Below, piece by piece: positions 27,961 through 36,679 of a stretch of DNA of 64,000 nucleotides. The stretch's first letter is position 1. The number at the start of each line of letters is the position of its first letter. A model generated the notes under the pieces. It was not told the origin of the DNA. It made no database searches and worked only from the letters and a program-made list of their open reading frames with translations. The stretch spans positions 47,117-111,116 of the forward strand of contig DAML01000012.1 of NCBI GenBank assembly GCA_002497075.1. Reading direction: 5' to 3'. This DNA is from Methanomassiliicoccaceae archaeon UBA472. GTDB taxonomy: Archaea > Thermoplasmatota > Thermoplasmata > Methanomassiliicoccales > UBA472. The translations under genes were made by a program, and so were the position numbers.

Positions 27961-28695
27961 TCATGACAGCACCTTGGAGAAGATCTGACCCAGTCCGTCG
28001 ACCGCTAAAAGTCCTTTCTCCTCCAGGGAGTAGAGATGCGTTCTGCGGTCCACGTTCACGTATCCCGAGTCCACCAGTTTCCTTAGGTGGAACTGCAGGT
28101 GTCCCTTCTGCATCTGCAGCTCCGACAACATCTCGGTGAAGCTGCGTGAGCTCGTGTACAGCAACGCCAGTATCTTGAGCCTCACCGTATTGGAAAGGGG
28201 GCTGAGCATGGCTTCCAGCTTTTCCGGCTCGAGGCCGGCGTAGGCGCTGTCGCAGGACCTCCGGATACCGGGGCGCCCGGTATGGAACCGCAGCGTCTCG
28301 AGCATGGCCATCTGCTGCCTGCTCCGGTCCAGGACCGAGAGCAGCTCGTATTTCCGCTCGGCCTCCAACTTCAGGTCCGTGAGTCGGGCCACCACCTCCC
28401 GGACCTCGTCCAAAGACCTTATGGCGCCATCCAGGTCGTTGAGCTCGTACCTCTCCATCGCCCGGTCGTACAGGCCCGAGATGTCCATAAGGACCGTCGA
28501 TGGCCGGCCCGGCCACCCTTTCAGAAGATCGCGCAAGGCCTCGCGGTTATTCTCCAGATAGGATGTGCCTATCTGCTCGTGGAAGGCCTGGTCCATCTCG
28601 TCCCGGCGCAGGGATGTGACCGAGCGCCCGAGGGAGTCCAGACCCTGACGGAGCTCCTCGATCTTTCTCAGCAGTTCGTTCTCGCCCTCGCTCAT
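27961..28695 (-). CDS. ArsR-like winged-helix regulator with N-terminal coiled coil
   Basis: The C-terminal 90 residues are an ArsR-type winged helix (LSNTVRLKILALLYTSSRSFTEMLSELQ, then QKGHLQFHLRKLVDSGYV) with a YSLEEKGLLAVDGL wing. The N-terminal 150 residues are helical and charged, probably a dimerising or sensing coiled coil. The open frame begins further upstream but runs through the divergent promoter; ATG at 28695 is chosen. It is divergent from the DUF1638 gene over a 50-65 bp spacer with a perfect palindrome, so mutual control is likely. Confidence 0.8.
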   Translation of the reverse strand: MSEGENELLRKIEELRQGLDSLGRSVTSLRRDEMDQAFHEQIGTSYLENNREALRDLLKGWPGRPSTVLMDISGLYDRAMERYELNDLDGAIRSLDEVREVVARLTDLKLEAERKYELLSVLDRSRQQMAMLETLRFHTGRPGIRRSCDSAYAGLEPEKLEAMLSPLSNTVRLKILALLYTSSRSFTEMLSELQMQKGHLQFHLRKLVDSGYVNVDRRTHLYSLEEKGLLAVDGLGQIFSKVLS

Positions 28696-28712
28696 GAGTA
28701 ATAGAATATTAG

Positions 28713-28722
28713 TACCTAGGTA
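28713..28722. promoter_or_regulatory. Perfect palindrome TACCTAGGTA in a divergent promoter
   Basis: The ten-base palindrome is embedded in an AT-rich region (28698-28740) holding TATA-like sequences for both divergent genes. It overlaps the expected preinitiation region on the DUF1638 side, and TTAGTA/TACTAA repeats flank it at 28709-28714 and 28733-28738. It is a plausible operator of the adjacent ArsR-like regulator. Confidence 0.4.
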
Positions 28723-28759
28723 TATTAAAATATTACTAACTCCGATGATGTCGCAGGTC

Positions 28760-29404
28760 ATGAAAATGAAGATCGGCGTTGTAGCATGCGAGAGCTTCCG
28801 GAAGGAGATGGACATTCTTACAGAGGGCGACCCGGACATAGTGCACAAGGAATACCTGGAGTTTGGGCTGCATTCCTACCCCCAGGACCTGAAGAGGGCG
28901 GTCGTGGAGCACGTTAACGCACTGCAGGGAAAGGTGGACGCGATCTTCCTGGGATTCGGGACCTGCAATTCCCTCAAGGACGTTCGCAAGGAGCTGGTGG
29001 TCCCTACGGTCACCATCGAGGCCGATGATTGCGTGGGCGCCCTCCTTACCAATGAAGAGTACGCCCGAGAGAAGAAGGTCTGCGCGGGGACCCTGTTCGC
29101 CATCCCGTTCATGTCCGAGATGGGCACCGAGTATTTCGAGAAGGAGCTTTACAGCAAGATGCCGAACTACGAGGAGCTGGGGGTCGACGCGCAGTGGTTC
29201 CTGGACATGCTGTTCGACGGTTATTCCAGGCTCCTGCTCGTGGACACCGGGGTGGGCGACGCGGAGGCGTTGAAGAGGAGATCCATGGACATGGCTAAGA
29301 GGCTCAACCTGCGTTATGAGGAAAGACAAGGAACCCTACAGGTCCTGAAGGACCGCCTCCAGGACACCAAGGAATTGGCCTCCTCCCTGGCTCGTTCGGG
29401 ATAG
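28760..29404 (+). CDS. DUF1638 family protein
   Basis: About 214 residues with family-like segments MKIGVVACESFRKEM, YLEFGLHSYPQDLK, VDAIFLGFGTCNS and VTIEADDCVGALLTNEEYAR. DUF1638 proteins occur in methylotrophic methanogens and some bacteria near corrinoid methyltransferase genes; their biochemistry is not known to me. Several in-frame ATGs (28745, 28748, 28760, 28766) compete; 28760 suits the TATA position. Ends in TAG. No methyltransferase gene is nearby. Confidence 0.8.
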   Translation: MKMKIGVVACESFRKEMDILTEGDPDIVHKEYLEFGLHSYPQDLKRAVVEHVNALQGKVDAIFLGFGTCNSLKDVRKELVVPTVTIEADDCVGALLTNEEYAREKKVCAGTLFAIPFMSEMGTEYFEKELYSKMPNYEELGVDAQWFLDMLFDGYSRLLLVDTGVGDAEALKRRSMDMAKRLNLRYEERQGTLQVLKDRLQDTKELASSLARSG

Positions 29405-29407
29405 GCC

Positions 29408-30376
29408 CTAGATGAAGTGCAGCTGCTCCTCGTGGGGGTGGCGCACCCTTTTCACCTTTTCGAACGTGGCGCACACCGGCTGCTCCGTGTCGTTGCCGTA
29501 ATGCAGGTACCACTTGTTGCACAGCCATTCCTGCAGCTTCGCGATGTCCTCGTTCTCCATATGGCGGAAGCGCCCCTGCAGCTTCAGATAGTCCGTCACG
29601 GGCAGCATGGTCTGCGGCTTGTACGTGGTCCGGGCCACCCCGTCATCCAATTCGTACAATGTCCACATCCCGGTCTCCACTGCCAACCGCGATATCTCCA
29701 CGGTCATGGAGGGATCGGAGCGCCAGCCGGGAACGCAAGGCGTCATGACGTGCAGGAAGCGGAATCCCTTCTTGGCCTTGGCCTTCTCCACTTTCCTTAC
29801 GAAGTCATTGAAGTGGGCGATGGATAACGACGCGGCGTACGGCGGGTCGTGGGCGGCTATGATGGCCATGAGGTCCTTCTTGAACTCCCTCTTGCCCTCC
29901 ACCTTCTTACCGACCGGCGTGGTCGTGGTCCACGCCCCGAATGGCGTCGCCCCGGACCGCTGGATGCCGGTGTTCATGTACCCTTCGTTGTCCAGGCACA
30001 CGTACAGAATGTCCTCGTTGCGCTCCGCCGCTCCGGACAACGCCTGGAGACCGATGTCGAACGTCCCGCCGTCGCCGGCCAGACCGACCACCGTGGAGCT
30101 GAGGCCCCGGCGCCGCTGAGCCGCCCGTATCCCTGAGGTCACCGCCCCGGTGTTCTCGAAGGCCGTGAAAAGATAGGGCGTCCTGAAGTTGCTGGTAGGA
30201 TACATGGCGCTGATGACCACCAGGCACGAGGCGGGAACGTAGACGGTGGTGTCTGCCCCCAGTATCCTCATGATGTTCTTGACCGCCACGGCCATGCCGC
30301 AGCCGGCACAGGCCCCGTGGCCGCTGACGAACATATCGTTCGTAGGCATGTCCTTGATGGTCCTTATCTCGCTCAT
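29408..30376 (-). CDS. porB: 2-oxoacid (pyruvate):ferredoxin oxidoreductase, beta subunit
   Basis: Thiamine-pyrophosphate subunit that decarboxylates the oxoacid, working with alpha, gamma and delta. 322 residues; GHGACAGCGMAVAVKNI near residue 20 carries the cysteines, GLAGDGGTFDIG near 100 and the DNEGYMNTGIQRSGATPFGA motif near 128-147 bind TPP-Mg and are typical of PorB. Its ATG overlaps the porA stop by four bases. Ends in TAG. Confidence 0.92.
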   Translation of the reverse strand: MSEIRTIKDMPTNDMFVSGHGACAGCGMAVAVKNIMRILGADTTVYVPASCLVVISAMYPTSNFRTPYLFTAFENTGAVTSGIRAAQRRRGLSSTVVGLAGDGGTFDIGLQALSGAAERNEDILYVCLDNEGYMNTGIQRSGATPFGAWTTTTPVGKKVEGKREFKKDLMAIIAAHDPPYAASLSIAHFNDFVRKVEKAKAKKGFRFLHVMTPCVPGWRSDPSMTVEISRLAVETGMWTLYELDDGVARTTYKPQTMLPVTDYLKLQGRFRHMENEDIAKLQEWLCNKWYLHYGNDTEQPVCATFEKVKRVRHPHEEQLHFI

Positions 30377-31548
30377 TCCATATCCCCCCTGAGACCGTGC
30401 CAGGTGACGGGCCGAACCATCTCTCCCCTGGATGCCTTCTCAACGATTTCGTACATCTCCCTCATGTGCTCCGGGGTGATGTCGCGGCCTCCTATTCCGG
30501 CTACATGGCCGGTGACCACGGTCGGCACGTTGCACAGGGCCGCGGCCACCTCGGTATACACTGGACCGCCGCCATTGAACGATGCGGAACGGTCGAAGAC
30601 GCCCAACGCCTTGAGATCGCGGCACGCTTCGCACAGCTCCTTGAACGGGAATGGCCTCATGAAGCGCAGTTTGATCAATCCCGCCTTCTCACCCTTATCC
30701 CGGAGCTCGTCCACTATCTGACGCGCTAGCCCGGTGGCCGTCCCCAGCGTCAGCATGGCGTATTCGGCGTCCTCCATGCGGTAGGTGTCGATCAAACCCC
30801 CGTAGGAACGGCCGAACTCCCTGGCGAACAGTTCGTCCACCTCGGCGATGACCTCGCGGGAGTGGTCGACCGCCCGGTCCAGCTGGTAGCGCATCTCCAT
30901 GGCGTACTCCGGCCCCACGATCGGATTTATCAGCTTGGGATAGGAGGGGTCCAGCATGTTGTACGGAACGAACCGGGGAAGGAAGCGGTCCACCTCCTCC
31001 TGCTCAGGCATGTCCACCCGCTCCACGGTGTGCGACAGGATGAAGCCGTCTAGGCAGACCATGACCGGAAGCAGCACCCGGCGGTCCTCCGCCAGACGGA
31101 AAGCCATGAGCGTGGCGTCCAGCGCCTCCTGGTTATCTTCGACGTAGACCTGCAGCCATCCCGAGTCCCGCTCGGCCATGGAGTCGTTGTACTCCACCCA
31201 TATGCCTGAAGCCGCCCCAAGGGAACGGTTGACGTTGGCCATCACGATGGGCAGGCGGTTCTGCGGCACGGCGTACAGCATCTCGTGCATTAACGCCAGT
31301 CCCTGCGAGGACGTCGCGGTGAACACGCGGACGCCACCGGCGCTGGCGCCAATGGCCATGCTCATGACCGAGTGCTCGCTGTCGGCAGGGATGAAGTCAG
31401 CGTCCAGCTCCCCGTCGTTTATGAACTCCGCCAGCTGCTCCACGATGAGCGTCTGCGGGGTGATGGGGAAGGACGGGACCACCTCCGTCCTGGCGAGCTT
31501 CGCCGCGTAGGCCACGGCGTGATCTGCGCTTATGACCTTCACCTTCAT
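30373..31548 (-). CDS. porA: 2-oxoacid (pyruvate):ferredoxin oxidoreductase, alpha subunit
   Basis: A 391-residue alpha subunit starting MKVKVISADHAVAYAAKLAR. The pyrimidine-binding region with FPITPQTLIVEQLAEF and DSEHSVMSMAIGASAGGVRVFTATSSQGL is typical of PorA, and LPIVMANVNRSLG follows. The upstream part of the open frame overlaps the delta domain and is spurious. ATG overlaps the gamma-delta stop (ATGA). Confidence 0.92.
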   Translation of the reverse strand: MKVKVISADHAVAYAAKLARTEVVPSFPITPQTLIVEQLAEFINDGELDADFIPADSEHSVMSMAIGASAGGVRVFTATSSQGLALMHEMLYAVPQNRLPIVMANVNRSLGAASGIWVEYNDSMAERDSGWLQVYVEDNQEALDATLMAFRLAEDRRVLLPVMVCLDGFILSHTVERVDMPEQEEVDRFLPRFVPYNMLDPSYPKLINPIVGPEYAMEMRYQLDRAVDHSREVIAEVDELFAREFGRSYGGLIDTYRMEDAEYAMLTLGTATGLARQIVDELRDKGEKAGLIKLRFMRPFPFKELCEACRDLKALGVFDRSASFNGGGPVYTEVAAALCNVPTVVTGHVAGIGGRDITPEHMREMYEIVEKASRGEMVRPVTWHGLRGDME

Positions 31549-32444
31549 CTGGATCCCCCCTTGATCATGTCGATGGCCTTTACCGGACACACCTGGGCGC
31601 ATATGCCGCAACCCTTGCAGTAGTTGAGGTCCCAGCGCACGTAGTCGTCCTCCTCCCTCTTGATGCACCCCTCGGGGCAGGAGAACCAGCAGCGCAGGCA
31701 CCTGACGCATTTCTCCTTGTCATAGCGGGGGGTCTGCACCCTCCAGCTGCCGGTGAGGTTCTGGCGGGCGCCCCCGGGACCGACAGCCACTCCTTCCACG
31801 ACCCTCTCGTCAAGTGTGGTGCCGATGGGGATGTCCCTCCATCCAGGCAGCCATTCATTCTTCTGCGCCAGAGGTCGCTTTCCCTTGCACCTGCCGATGA
31901 CCGCCTGGGCATGAGCCGCGGCCGCGGCGGCCGCATTGCTCCGTGCGGCCACCTCCCCGAACTTCTCCCCGAAGCGGTTCGCGATGGCCTGCTGCATGGA
32001 CTCCATGCTGACCAGGTCGCATACCCTGACCACGGCGCCCAGTATCGCCGTGTTCACTATCGGGGCCTTGAGAAACTCCATGGCTATCGACGTCGCGGGG
32101 ACCGTGGCGCACTCCACCTCCACCCCTAGATCGATCTCCGTCGGGAGCTTCCTGGTGTTGATGACCGCCTTACCACCCGGTTTAAGACCGCGGGCCACTG
32201 GCTCTATATCCAGAAGCGACCCGTCCAGCACCACCAGCAGGTCGGGCTCGTAGACCTGCGATTTGATGCTGATCTTCCGGTCGTCTATGCGGGCGAAAGC
32301 CATGACAGGAGCGCCGCGCCGTTCCGCCCCGAAATATGGGAAGGCCTGAGCGTGCCTGCCCTCGATGACCGCCGCCTCCGCCAAAGCCTGGGCGGCCATG
32401 ACCGCACCCTGCCCTCCGCGACCGTGGAACCGGACCTCGTACAT
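31545..32444 (-). CDS. porGD: 2-oxoacid:ferredoxin oxidoreductase, fused gamma-delta subunit
   Basis: The first 180 residues are the gamma domain (VRFHGRGGQGAVMAAQALAE, FPYFGAERRGAPVMAF). A linker around 185-235 leads to a delta ferredoxin domain with two 4Fe-4S motifs, CVRCLRCWFSCPEGC and CKGCGICAQVCPVKA. Most archaea encode these as two genes, so this is a fusion. ATG at 32459 is possible, but the TATA-like TTAAATAA near 32480 puts the transcript start close to 32456, favouring ATG 32444 (MYEVRF). It heads the three-gene operon. Confidence 0.9.
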   Translation of the reverse strand: MYEVRFHGRGGQGAVMAAQALAEAAVIEGRHAQAFPYFGAERRGAPVMAFARIDDRKISIKSQVYEPDLLVVLDGSLLDIEPVARGLKPGGKAVINTRKLPTEIDLGVEVECATVPATSIAMEFLKAPIVNTAILGAVVRVCDLVSMESMQQAIANRFGEKFGEVAARSNAAAAAAAHAQAVIGRCKGKRPLAQKNEWLPGWRDIPIGTTLDERVVEGVAVGPGGARQNLTGSWRVQTPRYDKEKCVRCLRCWFSCPEGCIKREEDDYVRWDLNYCKGCGICAQVCPVKAIDMIKGGSR

Positions 32445-32522
32445 AGAACACCGGTTCATAATCTGAGCGTGACTTATTTAACGCTCCGCCTCTGATTTAA
32501 AAAGAAGGATGTTGGAAAGAGT

Positions 32523-33446
32523 TTAGACCTTCACCAGGTCGGACCATCCTTCGTATCGGGGATCCTCGCCCATGGCGGCCTTGTGGAACACCACGCCCAG
32601 CTTCTTGGTCACCGGCCCGATATTGCCCTCCGCTATCAACCGATTGTCGATCGAGCGGATCGGGGATATCTCCGCCGCGGTACCGGTCATGAACACCTCG
32701 TCGGCCATGTACAGCTCGGAGCGGGTGATGTCCTTCTCCACGACCTCTATTCCCAGGTCCCGGCCGATGGTCATGATGCAGTCCCTGGTGATGCCTTCCA
32801 GTATCCCGGCGGACACCGGCGGCGTGAACAGCCTGCCGTTCTTGACCATGAACACGTTCTCCCCGGTCCCTTCGGCCACGTTGCCGTTGGGGTTGAGCAT
32901 CAGCGCCTCGTCGCAGCCGTGCTGGATAGCCTCCAGCTTCGCGATCACCGAGTTCACGTAATGCCCGCTGACCTTGGCATTGAGGGCGGCAGCGTGGTTG
33001 GAGTACTTCTCCCATGAAGACGTGATTATGTTCGCCCCCTGCTCCACCTGGTCCTTGCCCATGTACACGCCCATGTAGGTGCACATGATGCTGACGTTAG
33101 TGCCCAGCTTACTGGGGTTCAGCCCGATCTTGTACTCGGGGTGAACGCCGTAGAATGCCAGCGGCCTCAGGTAATCTCCCTTCGGGTCCGCTTCCCTGAC
33201 CACCTCGCGGCAGGCCTCGCACAATTCGTCCAAAGAGTACGGCACCTTCATCTGTAATACCTTAGCCGAGTTCAGGAACCGGACCATGTGGTCCCTCAGC
33301 CGGAATATGTTCCTTCCCTGAGCGGTGTGATATACACGGATGCCCTCGAAGACCCCGGTCCCGTAATGGAAACCATGCGCCAGCACGTGCACCTTGGCGT
33401 CCTCGAAGTTCACCAGACGTCCGTCCATCCAGATCTTTCCCTTCAT
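32523..33446 (-). CDS. ilvE: Branched-chain amino acid aminotransferase
   Basis: PLP enzyme of fold type IV that makes Val, Leu and Ile from their 2-oxoacids. The 307 residues show HGFHYGTGVFEGIR near 24-37, NAKVSGHYVNSVIAK with the PLP lysine, NVAEGTGENVFMV and DEVFMTGTAAEISPI, all typical of IlvE. It starts nine bases after the IlvN-like gene stop, so the two are likely co-transcribed. Confidence 0.95.
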   Translation of the reverse strand: MKGKIWMDGRLVNFEDAKVHVLAHGFHYGTGVFEGIRVYHTAQGRNIFRLRDHMVRFLNSAKVLQMKVPYSLDELCEACREVVREADPKGDYLRPLAFYGVHPEYKIGLNPSKLGTNVSIMCTYMGVYMGKDQVEQGANIITSSWEKYSNHAAALNAKVSGHYVNSVIAKLEAIQHGCDEALMLNPNGNVAEGTGENVFMVKNGRLFTPPVSAGILEGITRDCIMTIGRDLGIEVVEKDITRSELYMADEVFMTGTAAEISPIRSIDNRLIAEGNIGPVTKKLGVVFHKAAMGEDPRYEGWSDLVKV

Positions 33447-33455
33447 CTCATCACC

Positions 33456-33818
33456 TCAGATGGCGTTGACCGCTCTTATGAAGCGGTCCGGGTTGGTGGC
33501 CTGGAGCATCTTCTCCACTTCCTCTATGGAGCCGATCAGACGAGCCTTGCCGAAGGTGTTCCCGACCAGGGCGTACGCTTCCTGGCGGCTCTCGTCCACC
33601 AGCTCGACCTGGATTATGTCGTGCAGCCTCTGCAGGCTGTCGACGGCCCATTCCGCCTGCTTGCGGTCGGAGACCGTGAGGACGACGCGGGACTTGCCGG
33701 GCATCTCGCACTTCCCGACGACGATGGTGTCCACGTTGATTTTGCGGCGGGTGAACTCGCCCATGATCCTCTGCATGACCCCGAACTCGTCATTCACGAC
33801 CATCGATATGACTTCCAT
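33456..33818 (-). CDS. IlvN-like ACT-domain protein (short acetolactate synthase regulatory subunit)
   Basis: About 120 residues. An ACT domain (MEVISMVVNDEFGVMQRIMG, FTRRKINVDTIVVG) is followed by a short tail. It resembles the N-terminal ACT of IlvN, which gives valine feedback control to acetolactate synthase, but lacks most of the C-terminal domain of the usual 160-residue subunit, and no ilvB is nearby. ATG at 33818 is preferred over GTG 33836. Pairing with ilvE supports a branched-chain amino acid role. Confidence 0.75.
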   Translation of the reverse strand: MEVISMVVNDEFGVMQRIMGEFTRRKINVDTIVVGKCEMPGKSRVVLTVSDRKQAEWAVDSLQRLHDIIQVELVDESRQEAYALVGNTFGKARLIGSIEEVEKMLQATNPDRFIRAVNAI

Positions 33819-33832
33819 GTCGATCCCTGTCC

Positions 33833-34057
33833 TCACTTCTTTCCTTTTATCGGTATCTGATAGTTCCGCACGCTGTGGTTCTTCTTTATAGGTTGGTAAT
33901 AACCGTCGTCATTGCGCCCGTTGTCCTGTCCGCTAGGATACTTCGGTGTGGATAACCAGGGCAGCTGACGGCAGTCGCTTCCCTCGATCACCTTGGGGCG
34001 ACGCCCCGCGCCTTTCGCCACACCAAGGACCAGCAGTCCGAACAGGAGCATTCTCAT
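33833..34057 (-). CDS. Possible small exported protein upstream of the IlvN-like gene
   Basis: A 74-residue frame with a short hydrophobic start (MRMLLFGLLVLGVAKGAG) resembling a weak signal peptide, then a polar basic tail. Its TGA overlaps a GTG at 33836 in the IlvN-like frame. Nothing recognisable by family. The stretch 33819-34190 could instead be a long leader; it has a TATA-like TTAAATATGG near 34183-34192 and another, CCTATAAAG, near 33885-33893, just ahead of the ACT gene. Confidence 0.35.
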   Translation of the reverse strand: MRMLLFGLLVLGVAKGAGRRPKVIEGSDCRQLPWLSTPKYPSGQDNGRNDDGYYQPIKKNHSVRNYQIPIKGKK

Positions 34058-34190
34058 TGACAACCCAACCTCACAATGAACGGGAAAGCCAAAGGCTCCC
34101 CTTTCAGATACCCAAGACGCGCTGGACCAGAACAATGTCGGTGCAAATGCTCAGCGCTTCCATGGTCCTTTTGTATTTCTGACACCATAT

Positions 34191-35000
34191 TTAAGGGTTG
34201 TCTTGGACCCCGTTCCCGTTCGGCACGAAATCCGGGGGTATGCCTGGGTCCATGGCGGTCATCTCTTTCAGTATCCTCCTCAGGAACACCTTGGTGCGGG
34301 GGTTCTGGGGATTTACGAATATCTCCTCGGGGGTGCCCTGCTCGGCGATCACCCCTTGGTCCATGAATATTATCTTGTCCGCCATCTCGCGGGCGAAGCC
34401 CATCTCGTGCGTCACCACCACCATGGTCATTCCGGAGAGCGCCAGCTTCTTCATGACGTCCAGGACCTCGCCAATAAGTTCGGGGTCCAGCGCCGACGTC
34501 GGCTCGTCGAACAGAATTACTTTGGGGTCCATGGCCATGGCCCGGGCGATGGCCACCCTCTGCTGCTGCCCGCCGGAAAGCTCGCCGGGATAGGCGTCCG
34601 CCTTTTCCCCCAGGCCAACCTTCACCAGGGCATTGATCGCTCTCTCCTCGGCCTCGGCCTTGGTCATCCTTTTGACCTTCATGAGGGCCAGGGCGATGTT
34701 CCTCTTGGCCGTGAGGTGCATGAATAGGTTGAACGACTGGAACACCATGTTCATCTGCGTACGGACGGCATTGATGTCGATGTCCTTGTCGTTGATATCG
34801 TGGCCCTGAAAGATGATCCTGCCTCCGTCCGGGACGTTCAGGTGGTTCAGGCAGCGCAGCAACGTGCTCTTTCCGCTTCCGGACGGCCCGATGATGGTCA
34901 CGACCTCCTGGGGCATGACCTTCATGGAAATTCCTTTGAGCACGTGGTTGTCACCGAAGGACTTCTTCAGGTCGATCACGTCGAGTATAGGCTCGGTCAT
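34191..35000 (-). CDS. glnQ: Polar amino acid ABC transporter, ATP-binding protein
   Basis: 269-residue ATPase of the GlnQ/HisP group that powers amino acid import. Walker A GPSGSGKST near residue 38, the ABC signature LSGGQQQRVAIARA, Walker B VILFDEPTSALDPE and the switch histidine in VVVTHEMGFA are all present. ATG overlaps the permease stop (ATGA). A Pro-rich tail of about 20 residues follows the standard fold. Confidence 0.94.
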   Translation of the reverse strand: MTEPILDVIDLKKSFGDNHVLKGISMKVMPQEVVTIIGPSGSGKSTLLRCLNHLNVPDGGRIIFQGHDINDKDIDINAVRTQMNMVFQSFNLFMHLTAKRNIALALMKVKRMTKAEAEERAINALVKVGLGEKADAYPGELSGGQQQRVAIARAMAMDPKVILFDEPTSALDPELIGEVLDVMKKLALSGMTMVVVTHEMGFAREMADKIIFMDQGVIAEQGTPEEIFVNPQNPRTKVFLRRILKEMTAMDPGIPPDFVPNGNGVQDNP

Positions 35001-35683
35001 TTCTGATCACCCCCCATCATGCCCGGAATGGCGAAGCGCCTTTCCACGTACCTCAGGATACGGGAGGTGCTGAAGGTCAGCACGAAGTACAGTATCGCCA
35101 CGAACAGCAGTACCGGGATGGACTGACCGGTGGTGGCGCTGATGAGCTTTCCCCGCAGGGTGAGCTCTAGGACGCCTATGGTCATCACCAGTGAGGAGTC
35201 CTTTATCATGGTAATGAACTCGTTGGTGTACGGTGGTAGTGCGTTGCGAAGCGCTTGAGGAATGACCACGTTGAAGAGCGCCTGGTTGTAGGTCATGCCC
35301 AACGATCGCGCGGCCTCTATCTGCCCGATGGATATGGATTGCACGCCGCCGCGGAATATTTCTGATTGATATGCGGCGCTGTTTAGAGATAGAGCGATCA
35401 ATCCGGCCACCAGGGGACTGTCGATGTAGATGCCCATCTGGGGAAGGCCGAGATAGATCAAGAATATCTGAATGAGGAGCGGAGTGCCGCGGAACGCCTC
35501 CACGTACACCGATGAAGCGCCGTAAACCAATGGGTTACGCGATATGCGGCACATGCCGATCAGTATACCGCCTATGAACCCCAGGATGATGGAGACGACC
35601 GATATCAGCAGGGTCGTTTGCAACCCTTTCATGAATATCGGGAAGTACTCGGATATTATCGTCCAATCAATGGTCATGACCAT
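34997..35683 (-). CDS. glnP: Polar amino acid ABC transporter, permease
   Basis: 228-residue inner permease of the HisM/GlnP type with five or so helices. The N-terminal TTLLISVVSIILGFIGGILIG, the VEAFRGTPLLIQIFLIY segment and the EAA-loop IEAARSLGMTYNQALFNVVIPQA that docks to the ATPase are visible. ATG at 35683 with AGGTG nine bases upstream. Between the binding protein and ATPase genes. Confidence 0.93.
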   Translation of the reverse strand: MVMTIDWTIISEYFPIFMKGLQTTLLISVVSIILGFIGGILIGMCRISRNPLVYGASSVYVEAFRGTPLLIQIFLIYLGLPQMGIYIDSPLVAGLIALSLNSAAYQSEIFRGGVQSISIGQIEAARSLGMTYNQALFNVVIPQALRNALPPYTNEFITMIKDSSLVMTIGVLELTLRGKLISATTGQSIPVLLFVAILYFVLTFSTSRILRYVERRFAIPGMMGGDQK

Positions 35684-35745
35684 TTTGCGGCACCTGTTCC
35701 ATTAGTTGAATAAAGTTAAAGGAAAGGGGTTTGGAGATAGCTCGC

Positions 35746-36603
35746 TTAAAGCAGCCACTCGTTCAGGATGTCGTCCAGGGTCCCGTCGGCGATCATGTCG
35801 GCGATGGCCGAATCGATCGCGGCCTTCAGTTCAGGCTCGTCCTGAGGTATGAGGATACCGTAGGACTCCAGGGTGTAGATCACGAACGCCACCTTCAGGT
35901 CGTAGTTGGTGTCGTTGGCGTACTTGTTGGCCACCGGGGTGTCCACGATGAACGCATCGTACTGTCCGTTCTCAACGCCCAGCACGGCGGCCGGAACGTC
36001 AGCTAGGTCTATCTTATCGTCGGGGTCGAGGTTATCATCGACCCACCAAGAACCGGTGGTTCCGGTCTGGGTCACCAAGGTGGTCCCGTTGAGGTCGTCC
36101 AGGGTCGCGATGTCGCTGCTGTTCTGCACCAGCACGGCCTGGTTGGCCACGTAGTACGGGGACGAGAAGTCGTTGATCTCGTCACGGGCGGCGGTTATGG
36201 TTATCGAAGATATGGCGCAGTCAAGCTGGCCGGTCTGAACCGCGGCGAACAGCGGGTCGAAGTCCATGGTCTTCCACTCTATGGTCACATTGAGCTTCGC
36301 AGCCACGTACATCATGATCTCGATGTCTATGCCCTCGAGCTCGTCAGTGGTGGCGTTGATGTTCTCGAACGGCGGGTAAGGCACCTGGGTACCCACTACG
36401 ATCTTGCCCCTGCTCTGGATCCGGTCCAGGGCGTTGTCGTATTCCTCCTCATCGTTCAGGAATCCTCCCAAAACGACGACAGCGACGAGAGCCACGACGA
36501 TCACGACCACAGCGGCGATGATCATCATGTTCTTCTTGCCGCCCTTCTTCTTCAGGGAGGCCCCGCTGTCGGCGGGTTGACTGGAAACGGTATCGTCTGC
36601 CAT
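35746..36603 (-). CDS. Polar amino acid ABC transporter, membrane-anchored binding protein
   Basis: 285 residues: a cytosolic basic stretch, an N-terminal membrane helix (about 26-47) with no lipobox or obvious cleavage site, an acidic spacer, then an SBP_bac_3 domain with GKIVVGTQVPYPPFEN, ELEGIDIEIM, FDPLFAAVQTGQLDCAISS and a C-terminal WLL end. Several Asn-X-Ser/Thr sites suggest N-glycosylation. Substrate is a polar amino acid by family. It heads the operon; a TATA-like TTTTAAATC lies about 25-30 bp upstream. Confidence 0.9.
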   Translation of the reverse strand: MADDTVSSQPADSGASLKKKGGKKNMMIIAAVVVIVVALVAVVVLGGFLNDEEEYDNALDRIQSRGKIVVGTQVPYPPFENINATTDELEGIDIEIMMYVAAKLNVTIEWKTMDFDPLFAAVQTGQLDCAISSITITAARDEINDFSSPYYVANQAVLVQNSSDIATLDDLNGTTLVTQTGTTGSWWVDDNLDPDDKIDLADVPAAVLGVENGQYDAFIVDTPVANKYANDTNYDLKVAFVIYTLESYGILIPQDEPELKAAIDSAIADMIADGTLDDILNEWLL

Positions 36604-36679
36604 GGATTATCACGGATACCTTGATTTGATTTAAAACTATTTTCTGAGATTGGGGAGAAACGGTAGTGTTATTCTGTTG

